Origin: Candidatus Thiodiazotropha sp. (ex Myrtea sp. 'scaly one' KF741663)
GTDB taxonomy: Bacteria > Pseudomonadota > Gammaproteobacteria > Chromatiales > Chromatiaceae
Direction: 5' to 3'
Length of the DNA stretch: 64,000 bases
Assembly (NCBI GenBank): GCA_025655555.1
Contig: JAHXIQ010000002.1
Coordinates: forward strand, 372,001-436,000
Made by a program: the position numbers and the translations under genes. The notes beneath the pieces were generated by a model. It saw only the letters and a program-made list of their open reading frames with translations. It was not told the DNA's origin and made no database searches. Positions 9,732 through 19,027 of this stretch are shown piece by piece (position 1 is the stretch's first letter; every line of letters begins with the position of its first letter).

Positions 9732-10751
9732 CTATTGATACTGGGAAATGGCCTTTTCAATAATTTGCCTATTTGGCACATCATTCTCCCTGGATTTTTT
9801 AAAGCACTCTTCCCCACTATAAATGTAGTTGTTTCGATCAAGCTCAAGCTTCATGACTAAATCATCGAAAAACTGTCGTGGTTTAAGGCAAAAATCCTCA
9901 TACTGAACTACCATCTTCCTCTTATCATCCACCTTTTCTAGACCTTTTTTTACCGCCTCATTAATATAATATATTTGCCCTGCTGTTTGCGTTATCGGAT
10001 CAAGTCTTTTTAAAAATGAATACTCCGGAATCTTAAAAGAATACCAGTTGCTTTCACTACCAAACTGACGTTTTCTCGTATCTAATACTGATGAAATATT
10101 GGTCAGTATATCGCGCTTTATTTGTATAAAAAGAATCTTGTCGAATATAGAATCTAAGAACGGTATGTTGTAGTTAAACAGCATGCCTTTAGCTGCAAAT
10201 GGATTTTGAAACACGTCCATTATTCCGATGATTTCTGCTTTCATAGTTTTTATATCCATGGTCAGACGCAATTCTTCATTTGTCCAGACGTCGCGCGATG
10301 GTTCAGCGAGGAAGCGGCGCCAGAAATACCAGAACTCATTAGGCGCAAGCACACCCCTGGTTTTCCCATTCTCAGACCTATATTCAGATTGTTGAATAAA
10401 CTCCCCTAATTCATTACGAAAACTAAACCTAGAATCTGTTAATAATTGCTGAATTTTTGAGCCTATAATTGGTGCTTGGTAAAACCGTGATAATAAATTA
10501 GTTGGATAAGAAACGAGCCCCGTATTAGCAAGCCATTGCATAAACAAAGTTGTTCCGCTTCGCATAGGCCCCATTATAAAAATTAATGGCATTTTCATGC
10601 TTCCTGAATAACCTGAAAGGAGACGTTCCTCTGAATCCCAAAGGTTATCATTCACATCTTTCAGCAGCCTTTCAAGCAATTCATTTCTTGAAAATTCCTT
10701 TGTTCTACCATCAGTATTCGTATCTATATTTTTGGAACTCATCATGTACAC
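9732..10751 (-). CDS. Sulfotransferase family protein
   Basis: A 339-aa protein. The segment IFIMGPMRSGTTLFMQWL (residues 55-72) is the 5'-phosphosulfate-binding loop of PAPS-dependent sulfotransferases. IQIKRDILTNISSVLDTRK around 210-228 corresponds to the 3'-phosphate site with its Arg and Ser. Such enzymes in glycan loci move sulfate from PAPS to a sugar hydroxyl. It overlaps the PLP-enzyme gene upstream by 10 bases and is followed by the flippase, which suggests sulfation of the repeat unit before export. The acceptor is unknown. Confidence 0.85.
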   Translation of the reverse strand: MYMMSSKNIDTNTDGRTKEFSRNELLERLLKDVNDNLWDSEERLLSGYSGSMKMPLIFIMGPMRSGTTLFMQWLANTGLVSYPTNLLSRFYQAPIIGSKIQQLLTDSRFSFRNELGEFIQQSEYRSENGKTRGVLAPNEFWYFWRRFLAEPSRDVWTNEELRLTMDIKTMKAEIIGIMDVFQNPFAAKGMLFNYNIPFLDSIFDKILFIQIKRDILTNISSVLDTRKRQFGSESNWYSFKIPEYSFLKRLDPITQTAGQIYYINEAVKKGLEKVDDKRKMVVQYEDFCLKPRQFFDDLVMKLELDRNNYIYSGEECFKKSRENDVPNRQIIEKAISQYQ

Positions 10752-11725
10752 TCAAAAATCAATCTCACAATATGCTCCATTTCAAACTTACCATAACGAT
10801 GATCGATAGGAATTGGCAACAGTCTTTCTACCATCATATTGCCCCAGTTTGGATCAAGGCGTTCGATGGCATCACTCCAATAAATAGGTAAAAATATCCT
10901 TTTGCTTATTAAGTGCTCTCTAAGTTTTGTATTGTTAGTTAAATAGGGATAACACAATGGTGATTGATGTTTGAAATTGTCCAAACTAAACAAATTAGTA
11001 TCTTTCAAATGTTCATGTAAAAAAAGAAAATTATTATTTCGTTTTTTCCTATTACGATCATAATCTATTGTCCTAAGCAGTCTTTCAGTTAGCTTAGACA
11101 TTTTCAGTGGAGAACAAATCTCTAGCGACGTCTCAGACGTCTGATAGTCACTGTAACCAACTTCAGGCTCCTCACTCAGGCGTTTAAGTAAGTGTAACAT
11201 TCGTCCTATGGAATTCTCGTCATGTTCATCAGGAAGAGTAATAGAAGAGCCTGTAAATAGGAGTCCACCATCAGGTACCCCAAAGAATTTCCTTGGAGAA
11301 TAAATCGTAGCTAATGCTTCTTTAATTGGAGGAGAAAAGTAGGCCTGAGAATAATCTAATATAACCTGACAAGCTGGGAATATTGTGAGAATTCGCTTGA
11401 CATTTCTCTCACAGATACCAAAGTAATTCACGTAAAGAATCCATTCATTTTCTTTAGGATTGAGGTTACTTTCTATATTTAAACCTTCGTCCAGGTCATA
11501 CCATCCATACTCGATACCCTCTTGCTTTAAAGGCAGCAACATTGCGTTGCAAATATACTTAGGTACCCATACTTTTTTTGGTCTTTGTGATCTTAGAATA
11601 GCGCAAAAAGCAGCTCTGGCGGATTGATATCGATATGCAGTCCTATGATAAGTAACATCAAAATAAGGAAGATCAAGCTCAAAGTAACCGCCTATTGGGA
11701 TGAGCGAAGAATCAGAATTAATCAA
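10742..11725 (-). CDS. Divergent DegT/DnrJ-type PLP-dependent enzyme
   Basis: A 327-aa protein with a weak but readable PLP-aminotransferase pattern. RYQSARAAFCAIL corresponds to the cofactor phosphate-binding segment. VILDYSQAYF carries the Asp that contacts the pyridine nitrogen. YSPRKFFGVPDGGLLF stands where DegT/AHBA-synthase enzymes have SFHxxKxxxxGEGG, and its Lys (near 143) is the likely Schiff-base residue. It is shorter than the usual 360-390 aa. It overlaps the WbqC gene by 8 bases and the sulfotransferase by 10. It could be an aminotransferase for an unusual keto-sugar or other small molecule; the substrate is not known. Confidence 0.7.
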   Translation of the reverse strand: MINSDSSLIPIGGYFELDLPYFDVTYHRTAYRYQSARAAFCAILRSQRPKKVWVPKYICNAMLLPLKQEGIEYGWYDLDEGLNIESNLNPKENEWILYVNYFGICERNVKRILTIFPACQVILDYSQAYFSPPIKEALATIYSPRKFFGVPDGGLLFTGSSITLPDEHDENSIGRMLHLLKRLSEEPEVGYSDYQTSETSLEICSPLKMSKLTERLLRTIDYDRNRKKRNNNFLFLHEHLKDTNLFSLDNFKHQSPLCYPYLTNNTKLREHLISKRIFLPIYWSDAIERLDPNWGNMMVERLLPIPIDHRYGKFEMEHIVRLIFECT

Positions 11726-12407
11726 GATCGAAACTCTTCAGCAATCTCGAACATTGCTCTTGATCGTTGAACATCAGAACATCAATGATGGAAAGGTTGG
11801 GCTCAAATAGGCCACCAAATTGTGGGTACTCAATGTCCTTTGAAGCAATAAAAGAAAGCTGGACACCCTGATTAGAAAAAGCCAATTTATCATAAAGGCT
11901 TCGTCCTCCTGAGGCATTGATGTAGTGGCTTCCACCTAATTCTGTGCATATAGACAGAACCTTATTTTGGCCATAGAGTTTTGAATCCTTCTTAAGGTCA
12001 GAAGATATATACCACTTGGGTGATAAACCTAAATAATTGCATATCCTTCTGAGGCCGAAATCAATAAATTTTGATAAATTATCTTCCTCATAAAGCAGGA
12101 TTTCTTCAATTATTGGGTACACATAAGAAAAAAAAGTTGCTTTGGAATAGCTCTGTTGGATAGTCTTTAATAATTTAATTCTATTAGAACCAAGCTTAAT
12201 CTGATTAATCAATAAATTTGGACTGGCACCCTGTAGTTGAAGTGTAATTCGACTTCTTTTTCCCTGAGAAAGAATAAAGTTTCGATTAATCCAACCACCT
12301 TTTATGAAATTCACATCGTCGTATACAACAAAAGTATCCACAGCTTGAATCACTTGAAAATATCCAATATAAGGGAAAAAATACGGCTGCATTATTGCAA
12401 GCTTCAT
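11718..12407 (-). CDS. WbqC family protein
   Basis: A 229-aa protein beginning MKLAIMQPYFFPYIGYFQ, with YDDVNFIKGGWINRN and YINASGGRSLYD, the conserved blocks of the WbqC-like family. The family is found in O-antigen loci next to DesI/VioA-type aminotransferases and is thought to act on the amino group of the resulting sugar; its chemistry is not settled. It overlaps the aminotransferase gene by 4 bases (ATGA) and the next PLP-like gene by 8, so the three were probably inherited as a unit that makes an N-modified 4-amino-4,6-dideoxyhexose. Confidence 0.88.
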   Translation of the reverse strand: MKLAIMQPYFFPYIGYFQVIQAVDTFVVYDDVNFIKGGWINRNFILSQGKRSRITLQLQGASPNLLINQIKLGSNRIKLLKTIQQSYSKATFFSYVYPIIEEILLYEEDNLSKFIDFGLRRICNYLGLSPKWYISSDLKKDSKLYGQNKVLSICTELGGSHYINASGGRSLYDKLAFSNQGVQLSFIASKDIEYPQFGGLFEPNLSIIDVLMFNDQEQCSRLLKSFDLD

Positions 12408-13579
12408 TGCTTTATTACCAATAGCGCTCGAATTACCTGTGTAATTGTTCTAACTGCCTCCACATCTATCGTCGTCCCTGTCGGCAGCACAATAACTCGA
12501 TCTGCCACTTTCATGGTATTTAACAACATCAGGTCAGCTTGGGGATATAGTTCGCTATATGGTTTCATGTTATGGCAACCTGGCCAGAAGTATTTTCTCG
12601 CTAAAATATTTTCAGCATGTAGTGCTTTAATTATCAGATCCCGGGATACCGGGGATCCATCGCTGACCTCCATCACCACATATTGATAATTGTTACTTTC
12701 GGCTTCCTGATAGTTCAGCAGACTGATACCAGGCAGGCCAGATAACATTTCGTGATAGACCTGATAATTGCGCTGGTTAACTTCAACTACATTATCGATG
12801 GCATCCAAGTTAACCATGCCCATTGCTGCAGCAATTTCTGACATCTTGCCATTAGTGCCCGGGTGAATCACTTTATCCATTCCCGAGAACCCAAAGTTAC
12901 GCATCAAGCGCATAGTTTCAGCAAGCTCGTCATTGTTGGTAAGGATTGCACCCCCCTCGAAGGTATTGAAGAATTTGGTGGCATGAAAACTAAGTACCTC
13001 ACAGGCCCCAAAGCCCCCGATCATCCGGCCCTTATATGAACAACCAAAAGCATGGGCAGCATCAAACATCAGCTTGAGATCATGCTCGTCGGCAATAGTC
13101 TGTAGTGCTTTAATCGGCGCTGGGCGTCCCCAGAGATGGACGCCGATAATGCCGGTGGTATTTGGTGTGATCATGGAGCGCACGGCTTCGGGGTCGAGGC
13201 TATGGGTGGCAGGATTGATATCAGCAAAAACCGGCGTAATGGCCTGCCAATGAAGAGCATGTGCGGTGGCTATAAAGGTATATGAAGGGATGATCACCTC
13301 TCCCTCAAGCCCCAATGATCGAATAGCTATCTCCAATGCTATTGTCCCGTTACACATGGCTATACAGTGCTTGACGTCATGGTGATCGGCTATCCTGCGC
13401 TCGAAAGCTTGCACCACCGGACCATTATTGCTTAGCCAGCGACGATCAAAGATTTCCTCGGTGTATTTGAAAAATAAATCCCGGCTGCCGATGTTTGGGC
13501 GGCCAACATGCAATGGCTCTTCAAATGCCGGAGTTGCTCCGTTAATGGCGAGATCTTGCGGTGTTCGGATAGATTTCAT
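12404..13579 (-). CDS. dTDP-4-keto-6-deoxyglucose 4-aminotransferase (DesI/VioA-type)
   Basis: A DegT/DnrJ/EryC1/StrS aminotransferase of 391 aa. It shows RWLSNNGPVVQAFE, CIAMCNGTIALEIAIR (phosphate cup), VHLWGRP, MFDAAHAFG with the ring-nitrogen Asp, and SFHATKFFNTFEGGAI with the Schiff-base Lys near 199. The opening LHVGRPNIG and the HLWGRP block are those of the DesI/VioA branch, which aminates C-4 of dTDP-4-keto-6-deoxy-D-glucose using glutamate. The substrate would come from RmlA/RmlB on the opposite strand. It is the first gene of the minus-strand arm. Confidence 0.88.
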   Translation of the reverse strand: MKSIRTPQDLAINGATPAFEEPLHVGRPNIGSRDLFFKYTEEIFDRRWLSNNGPVVQAFERRIADHHDVKHCIAMCNGTIALEIAIRSLGLEGEVIIPSYTFIATAHALHWQAITPVFADINPATHSLDPEAVRSMITPNTTGIIGVHLWGRPAPIKALQTIADEHDLKLMFDAAHAFGCSYKGRMIGGFGACEVLSFHATKFFNTFEGGAILTNNDELAETMRLMRNFGFSGMDKVIHPGTNGKMSEIAAAMGMVNLDAIDNVVEVNQRNYQVYHEMLSGLPGISLLNYQEAESNNYQYVVMEVSDGSPVSRDLIIKALHAENILARKYFWPGCHNMKPYSELYPQADLMLLNTMKVADRVIVLPTGTTIDVEAVRTITQVIRALLVIKQ

Positions 13580-14328
13580 AGAGCAGATTCAACTCGTGAG
13601 CTGAGATGGTGAATTTATCCCGAAAAATACCTGATCCGCCATTTTAAATCCAAGATATTTGCAGGACTGATTAACAAGTGAGCTCATGATGTCCCGGAAT
13701 TTATTCGGTAGACATGTCTGTGCGTCGGTTAATTTCGGAAGATATTATCGAATGAAGGCGTTGCCTTGCCCAGAAGAATTACCTAGTGGGGCACTCGGGA
13801 ATATGACTCGTTTCCTCTTTCGGGGCGTAATTAAGAGCCAAAAGCTGGATATCGGGATAATCCCACTTAAGGATATTGTCGACCGAAGTAGAGAAATATA
13901 TCGACCCGTTAAATGCTGGAATGATGATCCAGACCGGTGGATTATCATTCAGAGGTTGATTCATGGACAAATGATAATCAGGTTCATCAATTATGCTCCT
14001 GATGGAGATGGCCTGTTGATTGGCCAAGGATGTCCCGTGAGACTAACAGTTTTTTTTCGAAATGACTCCACCACGCTCGAAATGTCTCGGATAGCATGGA
14101 AACTGCAGAAGAATTCAAGGGTATTGTGTGTGAAAAAGTTGCTTGATCTAGGTAAGTTTTGTTGGCCCTGCAAGGAATTTCGAACAGAAAATTGCAAAAT
14201 TCTGTGTAGGGGTCATAAAAATGAGTTTTGAGCTACATGATGCATGGCCTAGGGCCAGTGATTCATTGTAGAATTCGCTTTCCTATCAGCAGTATCGAAT
14301 TTCACTAAAGCGAATGGGGTAAAAGGCA
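13580..14328. other. Divergent intergenic region between the two polysaccharide arms
   Basis: About 750 bases separate the minus-strand aminotransferase from rmlB. Apart from the GT2 relic at 13745-14027 I see no gene. The promoters of both arms should lie here, but no convincing -35/-10 pair was found. A TAGAAT near 14270 has no good -35 partner. I found no JUMPstart/ops element. A 181-codon frame on the plus strand (13686-14231) runs antisense to the relic and has no recognisable content. Confidence 0.5.
13745..14027 (-). pseudogene. Relic of a family 2 glycosyltransferase N-terminus
   Basis: On the minus strand, PPVWIIIPAFNGSIYFSTSV followed by DNILKWDYPDIQLLAL reads as the opening of a GT2 enzyme (usual pattern PxVSIIIPxYN, then Q-x-Y-P-x-I-E-L). 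The frame stops at 13779. The expected next block, NSSGQGNAFIR (compare NGGQGxARN), continues in a different frame ending at 13745. At least one frameshift and two stops therefore interrupt it, and no DxD region or C-terminus follows before the aminotransferase gene. It is a decayed remnant at the divergence point of the two arms, not a working gene. Confidence 0.65.
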
Positions 14329-15411
14329 TTGAAGCCGCTCAATATTTTAGTTACCGGAGGAGCCGGTTTTATCGGTTCCGCTGTAATTAGGCACCTAATT
14401 TTAGAGACAAATCATAGGGTTGCGAATGTAGACAAGCTGACCTATGCGGGTAATCTCGAGTCACTCAATGGTGTTTCTGGGAATGAGCGCTATACATTTT
14501 GCCAAACTGACATAATCGATCAGGCGGCCATTGAATCAATTTTTCGCCAGTTCAGGCCGGATATCGTGATGCATCTGGCGGCAGAATCCCATGTGGATCG
14601 CTCTATCACAGGCCCTGCTGACTTCATCCAGACGAACATTGTGGGCACCTATGTTCTACTGGAGACGGCCAGAAAGTATTGGCTGGGCCTGGATGAACAG
14701 AGAAAGGGCGCCTTCAGGTTCCACCATATCTCAACGGACGAGGTCTATGGCAGTCTGGGTCCGGAGGGATTATTTACTGAAGAATCCAACTACGACCCCA
14801 GCTCTCCGTACTCATCCAGCAAGGCATCATCGGACCACCTTGTCCGGGCATGGCACAGGACATACGGACTGCCGATAATTGTGACCAACTGCTCGAACAA
14901 CTACGGGCCCTACCAGTTTCCGGAAAAATTGATCCCCCTCATTATCTTAAATGCCCTCGAAGGCAAGCCGCTGCCGCTTTACGGCAAAGGTGACCAGATT
15001 CGTGACTGGCTTCATGTCGAGGACCATGCCCGCGCACTCTATAAGGTGGTGACCGAAGGGGCACCAGGTGAAACCTACAATATTGGTGGCCATAACGAGA
15101 AGACGAATATGCAGGTTGTGTTGACCCTGTGTGGCATTCTCGATGAACTGCGTCCAGACCATCCGAAAGGAATAAACCGATATGACCAGTTGATTACCTA
15201 TGTTGCAGATAGACCTGGCCATGATCAGCGGTATGCCATCGATTCCAGTAAGATCAAGTGGGATCTGGACTGGGTGCCGGAGGAAACCTTTGTGTCTGGC
15301 ATCAGGAAAACCGTCGATTGGTACCTGTCTAACGGCGAATGGTGCAGAAATGTGCTGGATGGTAGTTACCAGCGTGAGCGATTGGGTCTGGTCACGGAGG
15401 CTGCACCATGA
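14329..15411 (+). CDS. rmlB: dTDP-glucose 4,6-dehydratase
   Basis: A 360-aa extended SDR with the NAD loop [10 protein letters not shown] (residues 10-19), [22 protein letters not shown] and the YSSSK YxxxK pair near 164. The dehydratase signature around [15 protein letters not shown] is intact. It converts dTDP-glucose to dTDP-4-keto-6-deoxyglucose, the branch point for L-rhamnose and for the 3- and 4-amino sugars inferred elsewhere in the locus. The start is TTG at 14329 with an AAAAGG ribosome site just upstream. It overlaps rmlA by 4 bases and leads the plus-strand arm. Confidence 0.96.
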   Translation: MKPLNILVTGGAGFIGSAVIRHLILETNHRVANVDKLTYAGNLESLNGVSGNERYTFCQTDIIDQAAIESIFRQFRPDIVMHLAAESHVDRSITGPADFIQTNIVGTYVLLETARKYWLGLDEQRKGAFRFHHISTDEVYGSLGPEGLFTEESNYDPSSPYSSSKASSDHLVRAWHRTYGLPIIVTNCSNNYGPYQFPEKLIPLIILNALEGKPLPLYGKGDQIRDWLHVEDHARALYKVVTEGAPGETYNIGGHNEKTNMQVVLTLCGILDELRPDHPKGINRYDQLITYVADRPGHDQRYAIDSSKIKWDLDWVPEETFVSGIRKTVDWYLSNGEWCRNVLDGSYQRERLGLVTEAAP

Positions 15412-16283
15412 AAGGGATAATACTCGCAGGAGGTAGTGGTACCAGGCTTTATCCCATTACACAGTCCATCTCGAAGCAGCTGCTGCCAGTATACGACAAG
15501 CCCATGATCTACTATCCTTTGTCAACGCTCATGCTGGCGGGCATAAGAGATATCTTAGTTATTTCGACACCACAGGACACGCCAAGATTTGAGCAGCTAT
15601 TCGGGACAGGAGAGCAGTGGGGTTTGAACCTTTCTTATGCAGTTCAGCCATCACCCGATGGGCTAGCACAGGCTTTTATAATCGGAAAACAGTTCATTGC
15701 CAATGATCCATGTGCCCTGATTTTAGGCGATAACATCTTCTATGGGCATAGCTTTGAAGAGATGGTTTGTAAGGCGGCATCAAAATCTGTTGGTGGAACA
15801 GTGTTTGCGTACCGTGTTCAGGATCCCGAGCGATATGGAGTTGTTGAATTCGATGCTGAAGGAAAGGCCATTAGCGTAGAAGAGAAACCGGAAGCGCCTA
15901 AATCTAATTTTGCCGTTACGGGTTTGTATTTCTACGACAATGATGTGGTGAGTGTTACTGAATCCATTAAGCCGTCTGCGAGAGGGGAGTTAGAAATAAC
16001 GACAGTAAATCAAACCTATCTTGATGCTGGGAAGCTAAATGTCAACGTGATGGGACGTGGTTTTGCTTGGTTAGATACAGGAACTCACGATTCACTTCTG
16101 CAGGCGGCGCATTTTGTAGAGGTTCTTGAGCGACGTCAGGGGTTGAAAATGAGTTGTCCGGAAGAGATCGCATGGAGAAAAGGCTATATTGATGACGTTC
16201 AATTGGAAACCTTAGCATTGCCGTTGATAAAGAATGGTTATGGTAAATATCTAATGAATATTCTGAAGAGTGGGTATGCTTGA
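15408..16283 (+). CDS. rmlA: Glucose-1-phosphate thymidylyltransferase
   Basis: A 291-aa nucleotidyltransferase. The signature [11 protein letters not shown] is at residues 8-18 and [16 protein letters not shown] follows. LGDNIFYGH carries the metal-binding Asp, and [20 protein letters not shown] is also conserved. It makes dTDP-glucose from glucose-1-phosphate and dTTP and is normally feedback-inhibited by dTDP-rhamnose. The ATGA overlap with rmlB shows translational coupling. The length is standard for the long RmlA form. Confidence 0.96.
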   Translation: MKGIILAGGSGTRLYPITQSISKQLLPVYDKPMIYYPLSTLMLAGIRDILVISTPQDTPRFEQLFGTGEQWGLNLSYAVQPSPDGLAQAFIIGKQFIANDPCALILGDNIFYGHSFEEMVCKAASKSVGGTVFAYRVQDPERYGVVEFDAEGKAISVEEKPEAPKSNFAVTGLYFYDNDVVSVTESIKPSARGELEITTVNQTYLDAGKLNVNVMGRGFAWLDTGTHDSLLQAAHFVEVLERRQGLKMSCPEEIAWRKGYIDDVQLETLALPLIKNGYGKYLMNILKSGYA

Positions 16284-16828
16284 TGAATGTTGTAGGGTCA
16301 CCAATATCCGATGTTTTGTTATTGGAGCCGGAGGTTTTTGGAGATGATCGTGGTTTTTTCATGGAGAGCTTCAATCAACTTAAATTTAATAAAGCAGTGG
16401 GAAGGCAGGTTAGTTTTGTTCAGGATAATCATTCTCGATCATCAAATAACGTATTGAGAGGTCTTCATTATCAAATAAAACAAACTCAAGGAAAGCTTAT
16501 AAGAGTATTAAGAGGTTCGATATTTGACGTAGTCGTTGATCTAAGAAAAAGTTCCAGTTCATTTGGACAGTGGTTTGGAACGGAGTTAAGTGAAGATAAC
16601 AAGAGAGAAATCTGGGTTCCAGAAGGCTTTGCTCATGGCTTCCTAGCGCTTTCTGATTTCGCAGACATTTTGTATAAAACAACTGATTATTATTCGCCAA
16701 AGCATGAAAGATGTATACGTTGGGACGATTTAAATATCGGTATCGATTGGCCCATTGAGGACAAGCCATTGTTGTCGGAAGTCGATAAAAACGGTTTATC
16801 ATGGGAAGATGCTGAGATGTTTTCGTGA
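16283..16828 (+). CDS. rmlC: dTDP-4-dehydrorhamnose 3,5-epimerase
   Basis: A cupin-fold enzyme of 181 aa with the expected blocks: EPEVFGDDRGFFMES, VQDNHSRSSNNVLRGLHYQ (with the catalytic His), GSIFDVVVDLRKSS and WVPEGFAHGFLALSD. It inverts C-3 and C-5 of dTDP-4-keto-6-deoxyglucose. I use the ATG at 16283, which shares a base with the rmlA stop (TGATG); a TTG one codon earlier is possible. The four rml genes are contiguous in the order B-A-C-D. Confidence 0.95.
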   Translation: MNVVGSPISDVLLLEPEVFGDDRGFFMESFNQLKFNKAVGRQVSFVQDNHSRSSNNVLRGLHYQIKQTQGKLIRVLRGSIFDVVVDLRKSSSSFGQWFGTELSEDNKREIWVPEGFAHGFLALSDFADILYKTTDYYSPKHERCIRWDDLNIGIDWPIEDKPLLSEVDKNGLSWEDAEMFS

Positions 16829-17727
16829 AGATATTATTGTTTGGCTCTAATGGTCAATTGGGGTGGGAGCTTGCTAGGAGTCTGCAAGCTCTGGGTAAAG
16901 TATTTTCTTTAAACAGACAAAGTTGTGATCTTTCAAAACCTGAATTAATTCCTGGAATAATCGATTCTGTCAAGCCAGATGCCATTATTAATGCGGGAGC
17001 GTATACGGCAGTCGACAAGGCCGAAGATGAGGAGGAGCTGGCAACGACAATCAATGGGATTTCTGTTGGAGTGATGGCAGAAGAGGCAAAAAAAAATAAT
17101 ATATTTTTACTTCATTATTCCACGGATTATGTTTTTGATGGGAAGAAGGCAGAACCATACACCGAGGAAGACATTCCAAATCCCATCAATGCATATGGCA
17201 GAAGTAAGCTTGCGGGTGAATTGGCCATCAAACAAGTAGAATGTGATTACCATATTTTACGCACTACTTGGGTTTATTCGTGCCGGGGCAACAATTTTTT
17301 AAAAACCATTTTACGTCTGTCAAAAGAAGGAGATGAGGTCGATATAGTCAATGATGCATATGGAGCTCCTACATTTGCTAGAAATCTGGCCGAAGTATCA
17401 ACACTAATGCTTGCGAAGCGTATTTGGCAGCATTCAGAGGGAATACTGGAGGCACCTTCAGGAGTGTACAACGCAACCGATACCGGGGAAACAACGTGGT
17501 TTGGATTTGCAGAAAGTATACTTACGGCAGCAAAAGAAAAAGAAATTCTTAAACTAAAGTCTGCATTTTCAATTAAGCCCATTTTGTCTCAAGAGTGCAC
17601 GCTCGCTGCCAAGCGGCCCAAAAACTCACTCCTGAATGGAGATAAGCTTCTACGTGATTATGGAATTAGATTGCCTGTTTGGCAAAATAGTCTGGGTCTT
17701 TGTTTAGATGAATTGTGTTTGTACTAA
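16825..17727 (+). CDS. rmlD: dTDP-4-dehydrorhamnose reductase
   Basis: A 300-aa reductase SDR with the N-terminal loop GSNGQLG, NAGAYTAVDKAEDE, the HYSTDYVFDG segment and YGRSK as YxxxK near 128. It completes dTDP-L-rhamnose with NAD(P)H. The start is GTG at 16825, overlapping the rmlC stop by 4 bases (GTGA). From here on the base composition becomes clearly more AT-rich than in rmlB. Confidence 0.95.
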   Translation: MKILLFGSNGQLGWELARSLQALGKVFSLNRQSCDLSKPELIPGIIDSVKPDAIINAGAYTAVDKAEDEEELATTINGISVGVMAEEAKKNNIFLLHYSTDYVFDGKKAEPYTEEDIPNPINAYGRSKLAGELAIKQVECDYHILRTTWVYSCRGNNFLKTILRLSKEGDEVDIVNDAYGAPTFARNLAEVSTLMLAKRIWQHSEGILEAPSGVYNATDTGETTWFGFAESILTAAKEKEILKLKSAFSIKPILSQECTLAAKRPKNSLLNGDKLLRDYGIRLPVWQNSLGLCLDELCLY

Positions 17728-18248
17728 ATGGGGTCATTGTAAGTAGATATAGAATTAAGATGCACTAGCCTGTAACCATTTCTGGTTTCCAGATCTATGA
17801 CGGCAGGAACATATTGTAGGCTTTATGATTGTATAACAATAACCCTCTTGGAGGGTGAATATAAACCTCAATTTCAATTTCCCTTTAAAGTTCACGTAGC
17901 GCATAGTTTTTTATTATTAGAGCACTGTAGAACAAAGTATTTAGTGTATGTAATATGGATTCTTATAAAATAAGCAAGGAGTGGTTTTGATGCAATGTAA
18001 TTACATTTTTGGTGGTGTGCGGCTTCAATTCAGAAAGAAGAGTGCAGTCAAATTTCATTATTTAACTAATGTTGAGGTGTTTGCTTATCTAGCTGAAGTT
18101 TGTTTAATACTGAGTAATTTAATGGCAATCTCTTTTTTCTATATTCTTTTAGCTAAATCGAACAATCGACAGGCCGTTAATGCAGACATGATTTCAATCA
18201 TATTATGATTCAGAATATTCTGATGTTCAGAAGAGCAGGGGTTTTCCA
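17728..18248 (+). other. Intergenic region rmlD-wzm with a possible small ORF
   Basis: About 520 AT-rich bases. A six-base dyad (17842-17847 with 17851-17856, ACCCTC/GAGGGT) has no U-run after it, so it is not a clear terminator. The one candidate gene is 17990-18208, 72 aa, ATG preceded at nine bases by AGGAG. Its middle, FAYLAEVCLILSNLMAISFF, could be one membrane helix. I recognise no family, and it may be chance. A separate promoter for the ABC-exporter genes would be expected here but is not obvious. Confidence 0.35.
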
Positions 18249-19025
18249 GTGAATGCCTATAATTCTTTTATATCTGCGTTAGCATCATACGAGATTTGGT
18301 TATATCTTGCTTGGCAGGATATAAGGCTAAGGTATCGCCTTTCTAAAATAGGCCCATTTTGGATAACTCTGAGCATGGCGGTATTCTGCCTGTCACTAGG
18401 CGTTATTTATAGCGAGATATTTAATGCAAAAACTGAGGAATATCTCCCATATGTCTCAATTGGAATTGTACTGTGGAACTTTATTTCAGGATCACTTAAT
18501 GAATTTCCCAATGCATATGTTGATAATTCAGTATATTTGAAGGAGATAAAAATCAATCCATTGATAATTCTGTTAAGAGTGCTTGCAAGACACGCAATAA
18601 TATTTTTCCATAATTTTTTGATTGTTTTTGTTATATACGCGTATTTTGGTATCAATCCAGGCTTGGTTGTATTATTGGCGTTACCCGCTTTGATACTGGT
18701 TGTCATCAATCTTTTTTTTATTGGGGTTGTTTTGAGTATTTTAGGTGCGAGGTTCAGAGATATTAGCCAGATGTCACAGAGTGTAGTCCAGCTATTTTTC
18801 TTTGTTACACCCATAATATGGCATCAAAGATTGGTTTCTGAAGATAGCTTGATATTAGTTTTAAATCCGTTTTCTTATTTTATAGATATATTGAGATCAC
18901 CGTTATTAGGGGAGTTGCCGAAAATTGAGTCCTGGTTGGTAGTTATAACATTGCTTTTGTTTAATGCTATATTTGCAAAATTGGTATTTCAATCGAGGGC
19001 CGGCAGGATTACTTTTTGGGTTTGA
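18249..19025 (+). CDS. wzm: ABC-2 type polysaccharide exporter, permease
   Basis: A 258-aa integral membrane protein with about six helices. The N-terminal YEIWLYLAWQDIRLRYRLSKIGPFWITL is the hallmark opening of Wzm/KpsM/TagG permeases, and a conserved RFRDISQMSQ segment lies before the last helices. It forms the inner-membrane channel for a finished, lipid-linked glycan and pairs with the ATPase encoded two bases downstream. The GTG start follows directly after CCA without a strong ribosome site. Confidence 0.92.
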   Translation: MNAYNSFISALASYEIWLYLAWQDIRLRYRLSKIGPFWITLSMAVFCLSLGVIYSEIFNAKTEEYLPYVSIGIVLWNFISGSLNEFPNAYVDNSVYLKEIKINPLIILLRVLARHAIIFFHNFLIVFVIYAYFGINPGLVVLLALPALILVVINLFFIGVVLSILGARFRDISQMSQSVVQLFFFVTPIIWHQRLVSEDSLILVLNPFSYFIDILRSPLLGELPKIESWLVVITLLLFNAIFAKLVFQSRAGRITFWV

Positions 19026-19027
19026 TT

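Noticed and set aside
13686-14231. 181-codon frame on the plus strand in the divergent intergenic region
   Set aside because: It runs antisense to the recognisable GT2 relic, has no ribosome site and no family-like content.
17842-17856. ACCCTC/GAGGGT hairpin after rmlD as a terminator
   Set aside because: Short stem without U-tract and more than 100 bases after the stop.
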